A stretch of DNA of 64,000 nucleotides from Agreia sp. COWG (GTDB lineage: Bacteria > Actinomycetota > Actinomycetes > Actinomycetales > Microbacteriaceae): positions 2,480,001 through 2,544,000 of the forward strand of contig NZ_LR882035.1 of assembly GCF_904528075.1 (NCBI RefSeq), given 5' to 3'. The translations under genes and the position numbers were made by a program. This document shows, piece after piece, positions 43,274 to 51,605 of the stretch (position 1 is its first letter; each line of letters opens with the position of its first letter). Under the pieces are notes generated by a model, which was given only the letters and a program-made list of their open reading frames with translations, searched no databases and was not told where the DNA came from.

Positions 43274-44532
43274 ATGCTGGCCTCTGCCCAGATAGACAGC
43301 AGACTACGAAACGAGTGGGATACGCACGCCAATCTGAGTCCCCCGCCCGAGAGGTTCAGCACGGGGAACCATGCCAAGGCGCATTGGCGCTGTAGCGAAC
43401 ACGGCCATGCGTGGAATTCTCGGATCGGTCATCGCGCGAACGGGGTCGGGTGTCCCGTCTGCTGCGGCCACATCGTCGTGGTCGGCTTCAATGACCTCGC
43501 GTCGAAGAACCCCCAACTCGCGGCCGAATGGGACGTCGAAGCCAACGGCGGCCTTACCGCCCAGGAAGTGACGTCTGCCTCCCCGCGAAACTTCTACTGG
43601 CGTTGTCAGAAGCTCGGGCATAAATGGCGCGCGTCGATCGGCAACCGGCAAACACGCGGATGCCCGACCTGCTCAGGACGATACGTGCTCGCCGGATTCA
43701 ACGACCTCGCATCCCAAAATCCTGTCCTCGCCGCCGAATGGGATCCCGAGGGCAACGAGGAACGTCGCCCCACGACGATGACGCCGGGCTCCGGCTACAG
43801 GGCGCAATGGTTATGTAGCAAATGCGGGCACCGCTGGCGTGCCGCGATCTCTGAACGGAAGAAAGGCGGCGGCTGCCCCGCCTGCAGCGGACGCGCCCTC
43901 CAGCCCGGCAGCAACGATCTCGCCACGAGACGCCCAGAGCTCGCCGCCGAATGGGACGCCGCGCGAAACGCCCCCCTCTCCCCCGCCCAGGTCACGAACG
44001 GCTCAGGGATGAAGGTGTGGTGGCAATGTGCCGCCCGCCGACATTCCTCGTACGGGCCGATCAACGTAAGGGCTGCAGGTAGCTGCGGGATCTGCTCTGG
44101 CACGCGCGTCGTTGCAGGCTTAAACGATTTCGCATCTCAACGCCCTGATCTCCTCGAGGAATGGGACTACAACGCAAATGGTGCAAACACACCCGACCGT
44201 GTCTTCGTCAACGGCTCCGCGAGAAGACACTGGAAATGCGCCAAAAACACGGCCACAGATGGATCACGACTGTGGCCATACGAAACGAAGGCAGCGGATG
44301 CCCGTACTGCTCGAGCCATCGTGTCCTGGCGGGGTTCAATGACTTCGCATCCATCCGGCCCTCGCTGGTGAAGGAATGGGATCAGGCAGCCAACGGTGAC
44401 TTGAAGCCCACACAGGTCACCGGCTGTGGAGTTGATCGCTATCTGGCGGTGTTCTGTGATCGCTTTTTGGCGGACGCCCTACGCAGGCGAGTGGTGGGGT
44501 TCGGTGGTTGTGTTGGCGTCACCGTCTTCTGA
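43274..44532 (+). pseudogene. Tandem zinc-ribbon repeat protein (PF14311-like), frameshifted and truncated
   Basis: About six repeats of ~65 residues, each with FNDLASxNPxLAAEWD, a WxCxxxGHxW segment and GCPxCSGR. The intact frame (from 43274) breaks near 44237 at GCCAAAAACACGG; shifting -1 restores the expected KHGHRW and then SGCPYCSSHRVLAGFNDFAS in the frame that ends at 44532. After PTQVTG the coding similarity stops at 44425, where the 48-bp element begins, so insertion truncated the gene. Proteins of this kind often carry a C-terminal nuclease domain, absent here. Confidence 0.8.
44425..44472 (+). repeat. 48-bp element, copy S1
   Basis: Begins TGTGGAGTTGATCGCTAT, contains GGCGGTGTTCTGTGATCGC and ends TTGGCG. 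One of four copies (46825, 51209, 51294). Forward orientation, inverted relative to S2. Its left edge interrupts the zinc-ribbon gene. Confidence 0.85.
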
Positions 44533-45036
44533 GCCGCTTTGTGTAGTGCGAGCCTTGTCTCTGCTTGTGAGGAGAAGGACAGCCCATCCGGCTAGGCCGA
44601 GTGTGGTGAAGATGTCTGCCGTGTTGAAGATGGCGAACCAGTCGACGGCGATGAAGTCCACGACCTTTCCGGTGAGCGGCGCATCGGTGGAACGAGTGAT
44701 GCGGTCCCAGATGTTCCCGATTGCGCCGCCTGCGGCGATCGCCAGGAAGAGGGTCGCAGCGAGACTCGTGCGGCCCTTGACGGCGCGCACAATCACCCAT
44801 GCCAGTAGCGCTGTCGTCAGGATCATGATGCCGATTACGAGGGGAGCGCCAGCATTACCGCCGATACCAAAAGCCGCCCCGGGGTTGAACACGAGACGGA
44901 AGGTCACACCCAGCCCTAATTCGATTGCACGGGTGGCGCCGAGGAAGGAGAGCGCCCAGGCTTTGGTGAGCTGGTCTGCTGCAAACGCGGCCGCGACGAT
45001 TGCCAGGACTCCCGCGACCCGTGCGCTGGTGCTCAT
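44479..45036 (-). CDS. lspA: Prolipoprotein signal peptidase (signal peptidase II)
   Basis: A 185-residue protein with four membrane segments, starting MSTSARVAGVLAIVAAAFAA. LspA signatures: DQLTKAWA, FNPGAAFGIG, GGAIGNIWDRI (catalytic Asp), GKVVDFIAVDWFAIFNTADI (second catalytic Asp region). It cleaves lipid-modified signal peptides. It overlaps cadD by four bases (ATGA) and is the last gene of the metal operon. lspA is known to accompany cad genes on several mobile elements; this is an accessory copy rather than the housekeeping one. Confidence 0.93.
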   Translation of the reverse strand: MSTSARVAGVLAIVAAAFAADQLTKAWALSFLGATRAIELGLGVTFRLVFNPGAAFGIGGNAGAPLVIGIMILTTALLAWVIVRAVKGRTSLAATLFLAIAAGGAIGNIWDRITRSTDAPLTGKVVDFIAVDWFAIFNTADIFTTLGLAGWAVLLLTSRDKARTTQSGSEDGDANTTTEPHHSPA

Positions 45037-45647
45037 GTGAGTGCGTCGATCAGGCGGACGATGACGCCGGAGTCGATGAGGATGTAGAGTCCGAGTCCGA
45101 TGAAGACGGCCGGGACGAGCCAGTGCTCGATTTTCTCGAGAGCTTCGGTAACCGTCTTGTTCGTGCCGACCAGTCGGGCCACGACGCACCACACGGCCAC
45201 CAACACAAGGAACACGATGATCGTGATGATCGTGTCCGGGATCGGGTTGGTGCGGAACACCGGCGTGTAGAGCGAAATGTTGTCTGCGCCGTTGGCGATC
45301 GTGATCCCTGCGACCCCGATGAGCCCGCCTGCCCTGATAGCGCTCTCGTCGTCGTCATCGTCGTCGCTTCCTCGCCGTCGAAGGGTTCGGATGAGCCCGT
45401 AAACACCAATCGCCAGGGGGATCAGCCCGAGGAAACCTACCCATTCGTCAGGGACGATGGTGAGGCCAGCGGCGGCAACAACACTGATAGCAACTAGGGC
45501 AATGAAGCCCAGATATTGACCAGCTACGACCTTCCACCCAGGCAATGCCCCACGGGTCGAGGCAAGGAACAAGACGGTCAGGACCACGATGTCGTCGATG
45601 TTGGTCGCGGCGAACAGCCCGATGGCCGCGGCAATGGTTTCGATCAT
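45033..45647 (-). CDS. cadD: CadD-family cadmium resistance transporter
   Basis: A 204-residue membrane protein. Opens GLFAATNIDDIVVLTVLFLA, the conserved TNIDD motif of CadD/LysE-type exporters, and repeats the acidic motif in ITIANGADNISLYTP. An Asp-rich cytoplasmic loop (RRRGSDDDDDDESAIR) could sense or chelate metal. It sits between a CmtR/ArsR-type regulator and lspA, each overlapping by four bases. Known role of the family: Cd(II) efflux. Confidence 0.9.
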   Translation of the reverse strand: MIETIAAAIGLFAATNIDDIVVLTVLFLASTRGALPGWKVVAGQYLGFIALVAISVVAAAGLTIVPDEWVGFLGLIPLAIGVYGLIRTLRRRGSDDDDDDESAIRAGGLIGVAGITIANGADNISLYTPVFRTNPIPDTIITIIVFLVLVAVWCVVARLVGTNKTVTEALEKIEHWLVPAVFIGLGLYILIDSGVIVRLIDALT

Positions 45648-45976
45648 CGCGCGTCACGTCCGTACGACGCGCACAAATCGACTTTGTAGCCGGTCAGGAC
45701 GAGCAGCCGCTCGGCGGACTCCAGCACGTCAATGACCTCCGGGGCAGCGACAGAGTAGAAATTCTGACGCCCCTCGCTGCGCGCGACGACCAATCCGCAA
45801 TCACGAAGACACCCGACGTGTTCTGACACGGTCGACTGAGCCAGCCCGAGCTCGTCGGTCAGATCCTTCACCCGCGCTTCGCCTCGACTCAACTGGCGCA
45901 ATATCTCCAGGCGGTTCGGATCGGCCAACGAGTGAAACAAGGACACCGCGGCGGTCAAGTCATCAGTTATCGTCAT
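45644..45976 (-). CDS. ArsR/SmtB-family metal-responsive repressor (CmtR/CadC-like)
   Basis: A 110-residue winged-helix regulator (LADPNRLEILRQLSRGEARV, LGLAQSTVSEHVGCLRDCGL). Cysteines VGCLRDCG match the two recognition-helix ligands of CmtR and a further Cys near the end (VDLCASYG) would complete the Cd/Pb site. It overlaps cadD by four bases and should repress cadD-lspA and itself through the palindromes at 45979-46004. Confidence 0.88.
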   Translation of the reverse strand: MTITDDLTAAVSLFHSLADPNRLEILRQLSRGEARVKDLTDELGLAQSTVSEHVGCLRDCGLVVARSEGRQNFYSVAAPEVIDVLESAERLLVLTGYKVDLCASYGRDAR

Positions 45977-45978
45977 GC

Positions 45979-46004
45979 ACCGATCATATCGGTGGTTTCC
46001 GATA
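45979..46004. promoter_or_regulatory. Stacked palindromic operator for the CmtR/CadC-like repressor
   Basis: Two overlapping inverted repeats: ACCGAT-CAT-ATCGGT (45979-45993) and TATCGG-TGGTTT-CCGATA (45987-46004), sharing the ATCGG half. Located immediately upstream of the regulator start at 45976. Confidence 0.7.
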
Positions 46005-46205
46005 ACTGTGACGCCGTTGCAGGCAGTTGATGCAGCCCGATCACTGGTCTCATATCGCTAGGGATACGAGACGTCTCATTCCTGCACCCTTCGTCCTCTC
46101 GAGATAAGCAGAATCTCGCGCGACCGTGAGTCTCATAAGTACGTCGCATAACCTCATGCTTGAATGGCGGTACCAATCGTCAGTTATGAGACATCGAGGA
46201 GCAGA

Positions 46206-46814
46206 GTGGCAAAGCTGATCGGGTATGCGCGAGTCTCGACTCGCCAGCAGTCCACCGACCGACAAGAAATCGACCTCCTGGCCGCAGGTGTTCGGCGTGA
46301 CGACCTTTACGTCGACCACGGCATATCCGGCGCCAGAGCGTCACGGCCCAGCTTCGACCGCGCGGTCGAAGCTCTTCAGGCCGGCGACACTCTAGTAATC
46401 ACGACATTGGATCGTCTGGGACGATCCACGCAGAACATGCTCGCTTTCGCCGACGAGATCCGCGGCCGCGGTGCTGGCCTTCGCGTGTTGAATCTGGGCG
46501 GGGGCGACGTTGACACCTCAACACCGATGGGTTCCATGGTGTTCACGGTCATGGCTGCGCTCGGTCAGATGGAGTATGAAATCAAGAAAGAGCGGGTGGT
46601 CGACTCGATCGCCAAGCGGCGCGACGCCGGAAAGGATTTAGGTGGGCGGCCCAGGGCCATAACCGACAGTCAGATTCGTAGTGCCCGCCAACTCATTGAC
46701 GGTGGCGAACCTGTGGCGCAGGTTGCTCGCGACCTCGGAATGTCCCGAGCGACGTTCTACCGTCGATCGCGCGCCCTCGCACCACTCGCCGAACCCTGCG
46801 ACGGCCCACTCTAA
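46206..46814 (+). CDS. Serine recombinase (resolvase/invertase family)
   Basis: A 202-residue protein. The catalytic Ser is in YARVSTRQQ (S11), with the arginine cluster in LDRLGRSTQNM and the E-helix (QMEYEIKKERV). A C-terminal Hin-type helix-turn-helix ends it (PVAQVARDLGMSRATFYRRS). GTG start preceded by GGAG. It lies at the right end of the S1-S2 element, and the 48-bp copy S2 begins 11 bases after its stop, so it is the best candidate to act on those sites. Confidence 0.92.
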   Translation: MAKLIGYARVSTRQQSTDRQEIDLLAAGVRRDDLYVDHGISGARASRPSFDRAVEALQAGDTLVITTLDRLGRSTQNMLAFADEIRGRGAGLRVLNLGGGDVDTSTPMGSMVFTVMAALGQMEYEIKKERVVDSIAKRRDAGKDLGGRPRAITDSQIRSARQLIDGGEPVAQVARDLGMSRATFYRRSRALAPLAEPCDGPL

Positions 46815-46824
46815 AGAAGGCATA

Positions 46825-46872
46825 CGCCAAGTAGCGATCACAGAACACCGCCACAAACCGATCAAAGCCACA
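46825..46872 (-). repeat. 48-bp element, copy S2
   Basis: Minus-strand copy: TGTGGCTTTGATCGGTTT...TTGGCG. It is in inverted orientation to S1, 2.4 kb away, enclosing lspA, cadD, the repressor and the serine recombinase. Confidence 0.85.
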
Positions 46873-46971
46873 TCTGACGTCGTTAGCTGGCGCGGGCGGG
46901 GGGGGTGTCAACAACCTTGTCCGCAAATGGTTCCGGTTGCGGACCGTCATATGAGACTCCGCACAAGCTTG

Positions 46972-47568
46972 CTAGATGACGGTGTTCTCGCGGGCGGCCA
47001 CGGCTTGCTGGTGACGGTAGAGAGTAGCTCGACTCCAGCCGACAAGCCGTGCGGCCTCCTCAGCTGTTCTGCCCTTCGCTCGAGCATCGGCGGCGATTGC
47101 GAGTTTGTCGGCGATGACTGCTGGGTCGGAGAGGGGCCGGCCGAAGCGTGTCCCGCTTTGCCTAGCGGCGGCAATGCCAGCGTTGACTCGCTCGACAATC
47201 AGCTCACGTTCGTACTCGGCCAGTGTGGCCAACATGTTGAGCATCAGTCGACCCGTCGATGTTGCCGGATCGATGCCGTCAGATATCGAGCGCACGTGGA
47301 TTCCGCGGTCGCGTAGAAGATTGACGGTGTTGAGGACGTCGATCAGAGAGCGGCCGAGGCGGTCGACTCGCCACACGACAACCGTGTCACCAGGCTCCGC
47401 GTGATCGAGGAGCTTCTTCATCCCTCGACGCTCGATCGCGGTCTTGCTCCCGGAGGTGACGTCGGCGAACACGTCTCGCTTTTGAACGCCGGCAGTGACG
47501 AGAGCATCGAGCTGCAGCTGCGCATCCTGGCTCGACGTACTCACTCGCGTGTATCCAAGAAGCCTCAT
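46972..47568 (-). CDS. Second serine recombinase (resolvase/invertase family)
   Basis: A 198-residue protein, MRLLGYTRVSTSSQDAQLQL, catalytic S10, VDRLGRSLIDVLN, YERELIVERV, and a C-terminal helix-turn-helix GRTAEEAARLVGWSRATLYR. It diverges clearly from the first recombinase and faces it across S2. Two such recombinases around one repeat suggest two related elements abutting here. Confidence 0.92.
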   Translation of the reverse strand: MRLLGYTRVSTSSQDAQLQLDALVTAGVQKRDVFADVTSGSKTAIERRGMKKLLDHAEPGDTVVVWRVDRLGRSLIDVLNTVNLLRDRGIHVRSISDGIDPATSTGRLMLNMLATLAEYERELIVERVNAGIAAARQSGTRFGRPLSDPAVIADKLAIAADARAKGRTAEEAARLVGWSRATLYRHQQAVAARENTVI

Positions 47569-47746
47569 GCGCCCAGTCTGCCTCAGAAACCCCTGTCGGT
47601 CACGACTCTGAGACACTTTGCGGTAAGACGCCTTTCTAAGACAAGACCTGCCCCGAAATGACGCGCCGCTGGCTACGCCGTTCTCGCACCGACAGCATGT
47701 CTCGAAAAGCTTTAGTTAGATGAGGCACAAAGCCAAAGCCTGAATA

Positions 47747-48253
47747 TCAGCCTGCAGCGGGTGTGATTACCTTTTCGCCCGCGGGTGTGAGCGCGTGCCA
47801 GGTGCCTTTGACACCTTGTCCTTCGACGTCGCCGGGGGCGGCGTCTTTAGAGAAGGTGTAGATCGGCATGCCATTGACGGTGATCTGTTTGGCACCGTTC
47901 ACGCCGGTGATCGTGCTTATGGTGCCGGTGATGCCGGTGACGGTCGGGGTAGCTGAGGTGGTGGTGATGGCGGGCCAGGTAGTTGCGCACACGTCGGTGC
48001 AGCTGCTGGTTCCGGAATTGGGTACATCGGTGTCGAAGGCGTAGGCGGTGAGTCCTTCGCCGTTGACGATGATCGTGCCGAGGCTGCTTGTCGCGGTTGC
48101 AGCGTCCGACTCCGCCACTGTCGGCACAGATGAAGTGGGGATGCTCGATGGTGCCGAGCCTGAGGCCGCGGAGGTATTGCTGGCCGAGCAACCTGCCAGT
48201 GCAAGCGTGGCGAATGTGGCTGCCGCAAGGGTGAGGGCAATCTTCGATTTCAT
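47747..48253 (-). CDS. Lipoprotein with secreted repeat (COG4315/PF03640-like)
   Basis: A 168-residue precursor with lipobox LALAGC (Cys ~22) and a Ser/Ala/Thr-rich linker. The domain has the family hallmarks: TIIVNGEGLTAYAFDTDVPN, CTDVCATTWPAI, VNGMPIYTFSKDAAPGDVEG, GTWHALTP. Function of the family is unknown; members are found near redox and metal genes. It is upstream-linked (46 bases) to the TehA-type carrier in the same direction. Confidence 0.88.
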   Translation of the reverse strand: MKSKIALTLAAATFATLALAGCSASNTSAASGSAPSSIPTSSVPTVAESDAATATSSLGTIIVNGEGLTAYAFDTDVPNSGTSSCTDVCATTWPAITTTSATPTVTGITGTISTITGVNGAKQITVNGMPIYTFSKDAAPGDVEGQGVKGTWHALTPAGEKVITPAAG

Positions 48254-48298
48254 CGGGAGGTCTCTTTCAGAGTGAGGTGAGGTGTGGTGCGGGGTGGT

Positions 48299-49447
48299 TC
48301 AGACGGTCTTCGCTGCAGGGGGCATGAAGAGAACGCCGGTGAGGGCGCTGCCGTGGAATGTGCGGACGGCCACGACTGCCCAGGCGGTGAGAAGTGCGGC
48401 GAAGGCGAATACGGCGGCGACCTGGAACGCGACTGATCCGGTGTGCAGGGCTACCCCGGTGAGGCCGGTGACGCAGGTACCGACGGGAAAGGTGAACGAC
48501 CACCATGTCAACGAGAACGGGAGGTGTTCGCGTGCGGTTCGCACGGTGATCGCTAGGGCGAGTGCTGCCCAGAGGGCTGCGAAACCGAGTACGGGTACCC
48601 CGTAGATCACGCCGAAGGCCTGAAGGGCGTCGGCGAGGGATGTGGTGGTAGCGAGGTGGGCGTTGCCGCCGAGCAGGTTCACGGCGGTGACGGATTGGCC
48701 GAGCGGGCCAAGCACGATCCAGAGCGTCGGAACCATCGCGGCCGCACCGATCTTGTGCGTGGTGAGGCGCGACCAGATGAGGGTGATGACGATGAGAGAA
48801 GCGAGGAGGCTGAGGCCGAACATCCCGTAGCAGGCCAGCAGCATGGTGAGCCTGGCCTGGCCCTCGGGCAGGTACGGGATGAGCAGGGCGCCTGTCGACG
48901 CAGAGACCATGGGCGGCACGATGGGCATCAGCCAGCCGCCAAACGCGCTGTCGGCCGAGACCGTGAACTTCGTGAAGGTCAGGTACGGCACCGCGACAGC
49001 GGTTGCCAGGCCCATGATCGTGCCGAGGGCCCAGAGCACGGCGTCGATGGCGACGGCGGTCTGTTCGCCGAGAACGTCCCGGCCGAGGAGGATGGTTCCG
49101 GCCCCGACGGTGAGGAGGGCCATCGCGGGCGCCCCGTAGAAGTGGGCCATGACGGGGTTCAAGTGGTGGGTGCGGGCCGTCTCCCTGTTCGTGACCCAGT
49201 GCATGACCGTCGCGGCGGTGAGCGCGACGAGCAGCACGCTGGCGATGACCCACACCACTGTCGCCGCAGCGCGAAGGCCGGCGAACTGCAGGGGGAGGGT
49301 GGCGGCGGCGTTGGCTACGATTCCTGTGCCCATGACCAACGCGTACCAGTTCGGCGTGATGTTCCGGAACATGTGCATCGGGTGTTCGAGCTCGCGCATA
49401 AGCATCCGTGACGGGGTGGCGGGTCGGACGGCCTGGGCGGTTGACAT
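48299..49447 (-). CDS. TDT/SLAC1-family transporter (TehA-like)
   Basis: A 382-residue protein with ten hydrophobic segments. The opening MFRNITPNWYALVMGTGIVA and the repeated segments match the tellurite-resistance/dicarboxylate transporter family. Such proteins are anion channels or carriers (malate, sulfite, tellurite effects). It is divergent from a LysR regulator with a three-half-site operator between them. Substrate not predictable. Confidence 0.88.
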   Translation of the reverse strand: MSTAQAVRPATPSRMLMRELEHPMHMFRNITPNWYALVMGTGIVANAAATLPLQFAGLRAAATVVWVIASVLLVALTAATVMHWVTNRETARTHHLNPVMAHFYGAPAMALLTVGAGTILLGRDVLGEQTAVAIDAVLWALGTIMGLATAVAVPYLTFTKFTVSADSAFGGWLMPIVPPMVSASTGALLIPYLPEGQARLTMLLACYGMFGLSLLASLIVITLIWSRLTTHKIGAAAMVPTLWIVLGPLGQSVTAVNLLGGNAHLATTTSLADALQAFGVIYGVPVLGFAALWAALALAITVRTAREHLPFSLTWWSFTFPVGTCVTGLTGVALHTGSVAFQVAAVFAFAALLTAWAVVAVRTFHGSALTGVLFMPPAAKTV

Positions 49448-49491
49448 GCTTCAACCCTCCTCTTCGCGGGGCGACCGCAGAAGACCGTTAG

Positions 49492-49519
49492 GCTTGTGGG
49501 GTCACAAGCAGAGCTTGTG
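49492..49519. promoter_or_regulatory. LysR-type operator with three half-sites
   Basis: GCTTGTG-GGGT-CACAAGC-AGA-GCTTGTG. Two overlapping palindromes share the central CACAAGC. This is the layout of a LysR recognition and activation site between the divergent carrier and regulator genes. Confidence 0.7.
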
Positions 49520-49533
49520 GGAACGGGACGATC

Positions 49534-50454
49534 GTGAGCGACTTCGAACTGCCTGATCTGAAAAGTCTGCAGACTCTCGCGGCCGTGGCAGAGTTCGGCA
49601 GTCTCACGTCTGCTAGCACGAACCTCGGGGTGACCCAGCAGGCGGTCTCCTCGCGCATCCGCGCCCTGGAAGTCCGCACCGGATCCGAGCTCGTGACCCG
49701 GTCGGCCCGTGGTTCCCAGTTGACCGAGGCGGGCATGCTGGTGGCCGGTTGGGCGCAGGATGTGCTGGATGCTGCCGACCGGTTCGAGGTGGCGGTCAGA
49801 GCTCTCCGAGACGCACGTCATTTGCAGCTGCGGGTCGGCGCGAGTCTGACGGTCGCCGAGCACCTCATGCCGGAGTGGTTGGTTGCGTTCCAGGCGGGGA
49901 GCGGGCATCCGGCTGCCGTCGATCTGGCCGTGGCGAATAGTCGTAGTGTTGTTGAGCAGGTGCGCGCGGGTGCCCGCGACATCGGGTTCATCGAGACCCC
50001 CGACGTGCCTTCCGACCTCGAATCGCGGGTCATCGGGTTCGACGAGCTTGTTGTCGTGGTCGGGGTGAACCATCCATGGGCGCGGCGTCGACGCGCGGTC
50101 AGCGCAGCAGAGCTCGCCTCGACCGCCCTGGTGGTCCGTGAAGAGGGTTCCGGCACGAGGCGCACGCTCGAACTCGCCCTCGGAGCGCTCGAGTCACCGC
50201 TGGTTCCGGATGCTCCCGCTTTGGTGTTGCCAACAACGACCGCGATCCGTTCCACCGCCGCCTCGGGTAGTGCGCCCGCGGTGCTGAGCTCACTCGCCAT
50301 CCGCGACGACGTGACGCTCGGTCGCCTCGTTCGGGTTCGTATTGCGGGACTGGCGCTGAAGCGTCCGCTCACGGCGGTGTGGGCGCGCAGCACAACCGGC
50401 CTGCCGGAGAACGCCGAGCGACTGCTTCTGATCGCCCGGACGCATGCACGCTGA
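49534..50454 (+). CDS. LysR-family transcriptional regulator
   Basis: A 306-residue protein with N-terminal LysR helix-turn-helix (LQTLAAVAEFGSLTSASTNL, GVTQQAVSSRIRALEVRTG) and a type-2 periplasmic-binding effector domain (LRVGASLTVAEHLMPEWLVA, LVVREEGSGTRRTLELALG). GTG start after GGGACG. Divergent from the TehA-like gene, which it likely activates through the operator at 49492-49519. Effector unknown. Confidence 0.92.
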   Translation: MSDFELPDLKSLQTLAAVAEFGSLTSASTNLGVTQQAVSSRIRALEVRTGSELVTRSARGSQLTEAGMLVAGWAQDVLDAADRFEVAVRALRDARHLQLRVGASLTVAEHLMPEWLVAFQAGSGHPAAVDLAVANSRSVVEQVRAGARDIGFIETPDVPSDLESRVIGFDELVVVVGVNHPWARRRRAVSAAELASTALVVREEGSGTRRTLELALGALESPLVPDAPALVLPTTTAIRSTAASGSAPAVLSSLAIRDDVTLGRLVRVRIAGLALKRPLTAVWARSTTGLPENAERLLLIARTHAR

Positions 50455-51058
50455 AACGACAGGGGTCGCGGGGAGAGCATCGAAGCTTGATCGCCTGGAA
50501 GAACCGCATGTGGCAGCCCTGAACGCACTCGTTCGACGGCTGCGCACAGCCGACCACGGCGCCCGGGTAGTGCCATGGGTCGACCCCGACAGTGGTGGAG
50601 TGCAAGCACGAGTGCTGGTGCTCTTCGAGAGCCCGGCGAATCTGACGGCGAGCGCCAACTCTTCGGCTTTCAGTTCAGAAGACAACGTGAACCCTACGTC
50701 GCGGTCATTCAAAGCCGCGCGTCTAGAGGCTGGAATGTCGCGTGGCGACTACGTGCGGTGGAACGTGGTCCCTTGGCCACTGTTCGACGCAGCCGGCGGG
50801 CGCCGCGTACCCAACGCCGACGACCTCAACGACGCGCAACCTGCTCTTGCTGCCATCATCGCTTTGATGCCGAGCCTGACCTCGATCGTGACGTTTGGTG
50901 CGACAGCGCTGACCGGGATCATGCGGTACTACACCCTGCATGCTCAACCGGTCATCGTGCCCGTGTTGGCGGCGCCGCACCCATCACCCGCGAACGGGCA
51001 CCGGCGGGCCGAGAACCACGTGCGCGCGGTCAACGCGCTGCGCCGATCACTTCGCTGA
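50444..51058 (+). CDS. Uracil-DNA glycosylase superfamily-like protein
   Basis: A 204-residue protein with UDG-fold motifs: ARVLVLFESPAN (motif A region), NVNPTSRSF, YVRWNVVPWPL (the hydrophobic N-containing strand), and APHPSPANGH (motif B, catalytic-loop His). It would remove uracil or act on a related base, though several members of this fold have other roles. ATG overlaps the LysR stop by 11 bases. It is followed by the S3/S4 repeats. Confidence 0.8.
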   Translation: MHAETTGVAGRASKLDRLEEPHVAALNALVRRLRTADHGARVVPWVDPDSGGVQARVLVLFESPANLTASANSSAFSSEDNVNPTSRSFKAARLEAGMSRGDYVRWNVVPWPLFDAAGGRRVPNADDLNDAQPALAAIIALMPSLTSIVTFGATALTGIMRYYTLHAQPVIVPVLAAPHPSPANGHRRAENHVRAVNALRRSLR

Positions 51059-51208
51059 GTCGACGCCATCGGGTCTGCTGACGATTCGGTTTCTGTCGTC
51101 GCGCGGCGCGCGGAGATACCCAACGCGGACGCCCTCGCCCGCTCGAGATGTCTTCAACCAATGCGTGTCAAAACGCATGCGATCCAAAACAGCCCGACTC
51201 CTGATCCC

Positions 51209-51256
51209 CGCCACCGAGCGACCACAGAACACCGCCCTGTACCGATCAACTCCACA
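51209..51256 (-). repeat. 48-bp element, copy S3
   Basis: Minus-strand copy TGTGGAGTTGATCGGTAC...GTGGCG, the most diverged of the four. It is inverted relative to S4, 37 bases apart. Confidence 0.8.
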
Positions 51257-51293
51257 CCGCTAGATGGAGCGGTTTCCACGAACTCGCTGCGAC

Positions 51294-51341
51294 TGTGGAT
51301 TTGATCGATACGTGGCGGTGTTCTGTGATCGATAATTGGCG
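51294..51341 (+). repeat. 48-bp element, copy S4
   Basis: Plus-strand copy TGTGGATTTGATCGATAC...TTGGCG. If the TGTGGA end marks the outside of an element, this copy would begin a unit extending to the right (the arsenic region). Confidence 0.85.
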
Positions 51342-51445
51342 CGTGGGGCCAGTGACTACATGTCGTCCTTCGTGACGGGTGGTCGCCTTGCCCGCGTGCC
51401 ATTTCGTCCACGCGAAGCTGTCCTGGTGGGAAAACAATTTTCTAC

Positions 51446-51537
51446 TTGACGGTCAGGTGTCAAACGTGACAATTTATTTACATACGGTGAGACTCCTGTC
51501 CCACTGTCGGGATCCGAGCCCTAAGCTCGGTTTTTTT
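51446..51537 (+). ncRNA. Candidate small RNA: promoter, operator and terminator without an ORF
   Basis: TTGACG (51446-51451), 16-base spacer, GACAAT (51468-51473) form a promoter; the palindrome TGTCA-AACG-TGACA (51458-51471) covers it. About 40-60 bases downstream stands CCGAGC-CCTAA-GCTCGG followed by seven T (51514-51537), a textbook terminator. A short hairpin CCCACTGTCGGG precedes it. No gene lies between, so the product would be a ~60-nt regulated RNA. Confidence 0.5.
51514..51537 (+). terminator. Rho-independent terminator
   Basis: Perfect 6-bp stem, 5-base loop, TTTTTTT. It is on the + strand although no + gene is immediately upstream. Confidence 0.85.
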
Positions 51538-51605
51538 GTGCCGATTTCATGGGTCTGAGCGCGCACAGTGCCCTCACCTGCGCTGTGGCCGACTGAGGCG
51601 GATGG

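Larger units (their letters stand above)
51059..51605. other. Intergenic block with two 48-bp elements and an orphan transcription unit
   Basis: Contains S3, S4, and the promoter-terminator unit at 51446-51537. No protein-coding gene is supported; frames reading through the repeats encode fragments only. Confidence 0.5.

Noticed and set aside
44425..51341. Reading the 48-bp copies as ordinary IS ends
   Set aside because: No transposase gene lies between any pair; only serine recombinases do, so I kept them as an unclassified element family.
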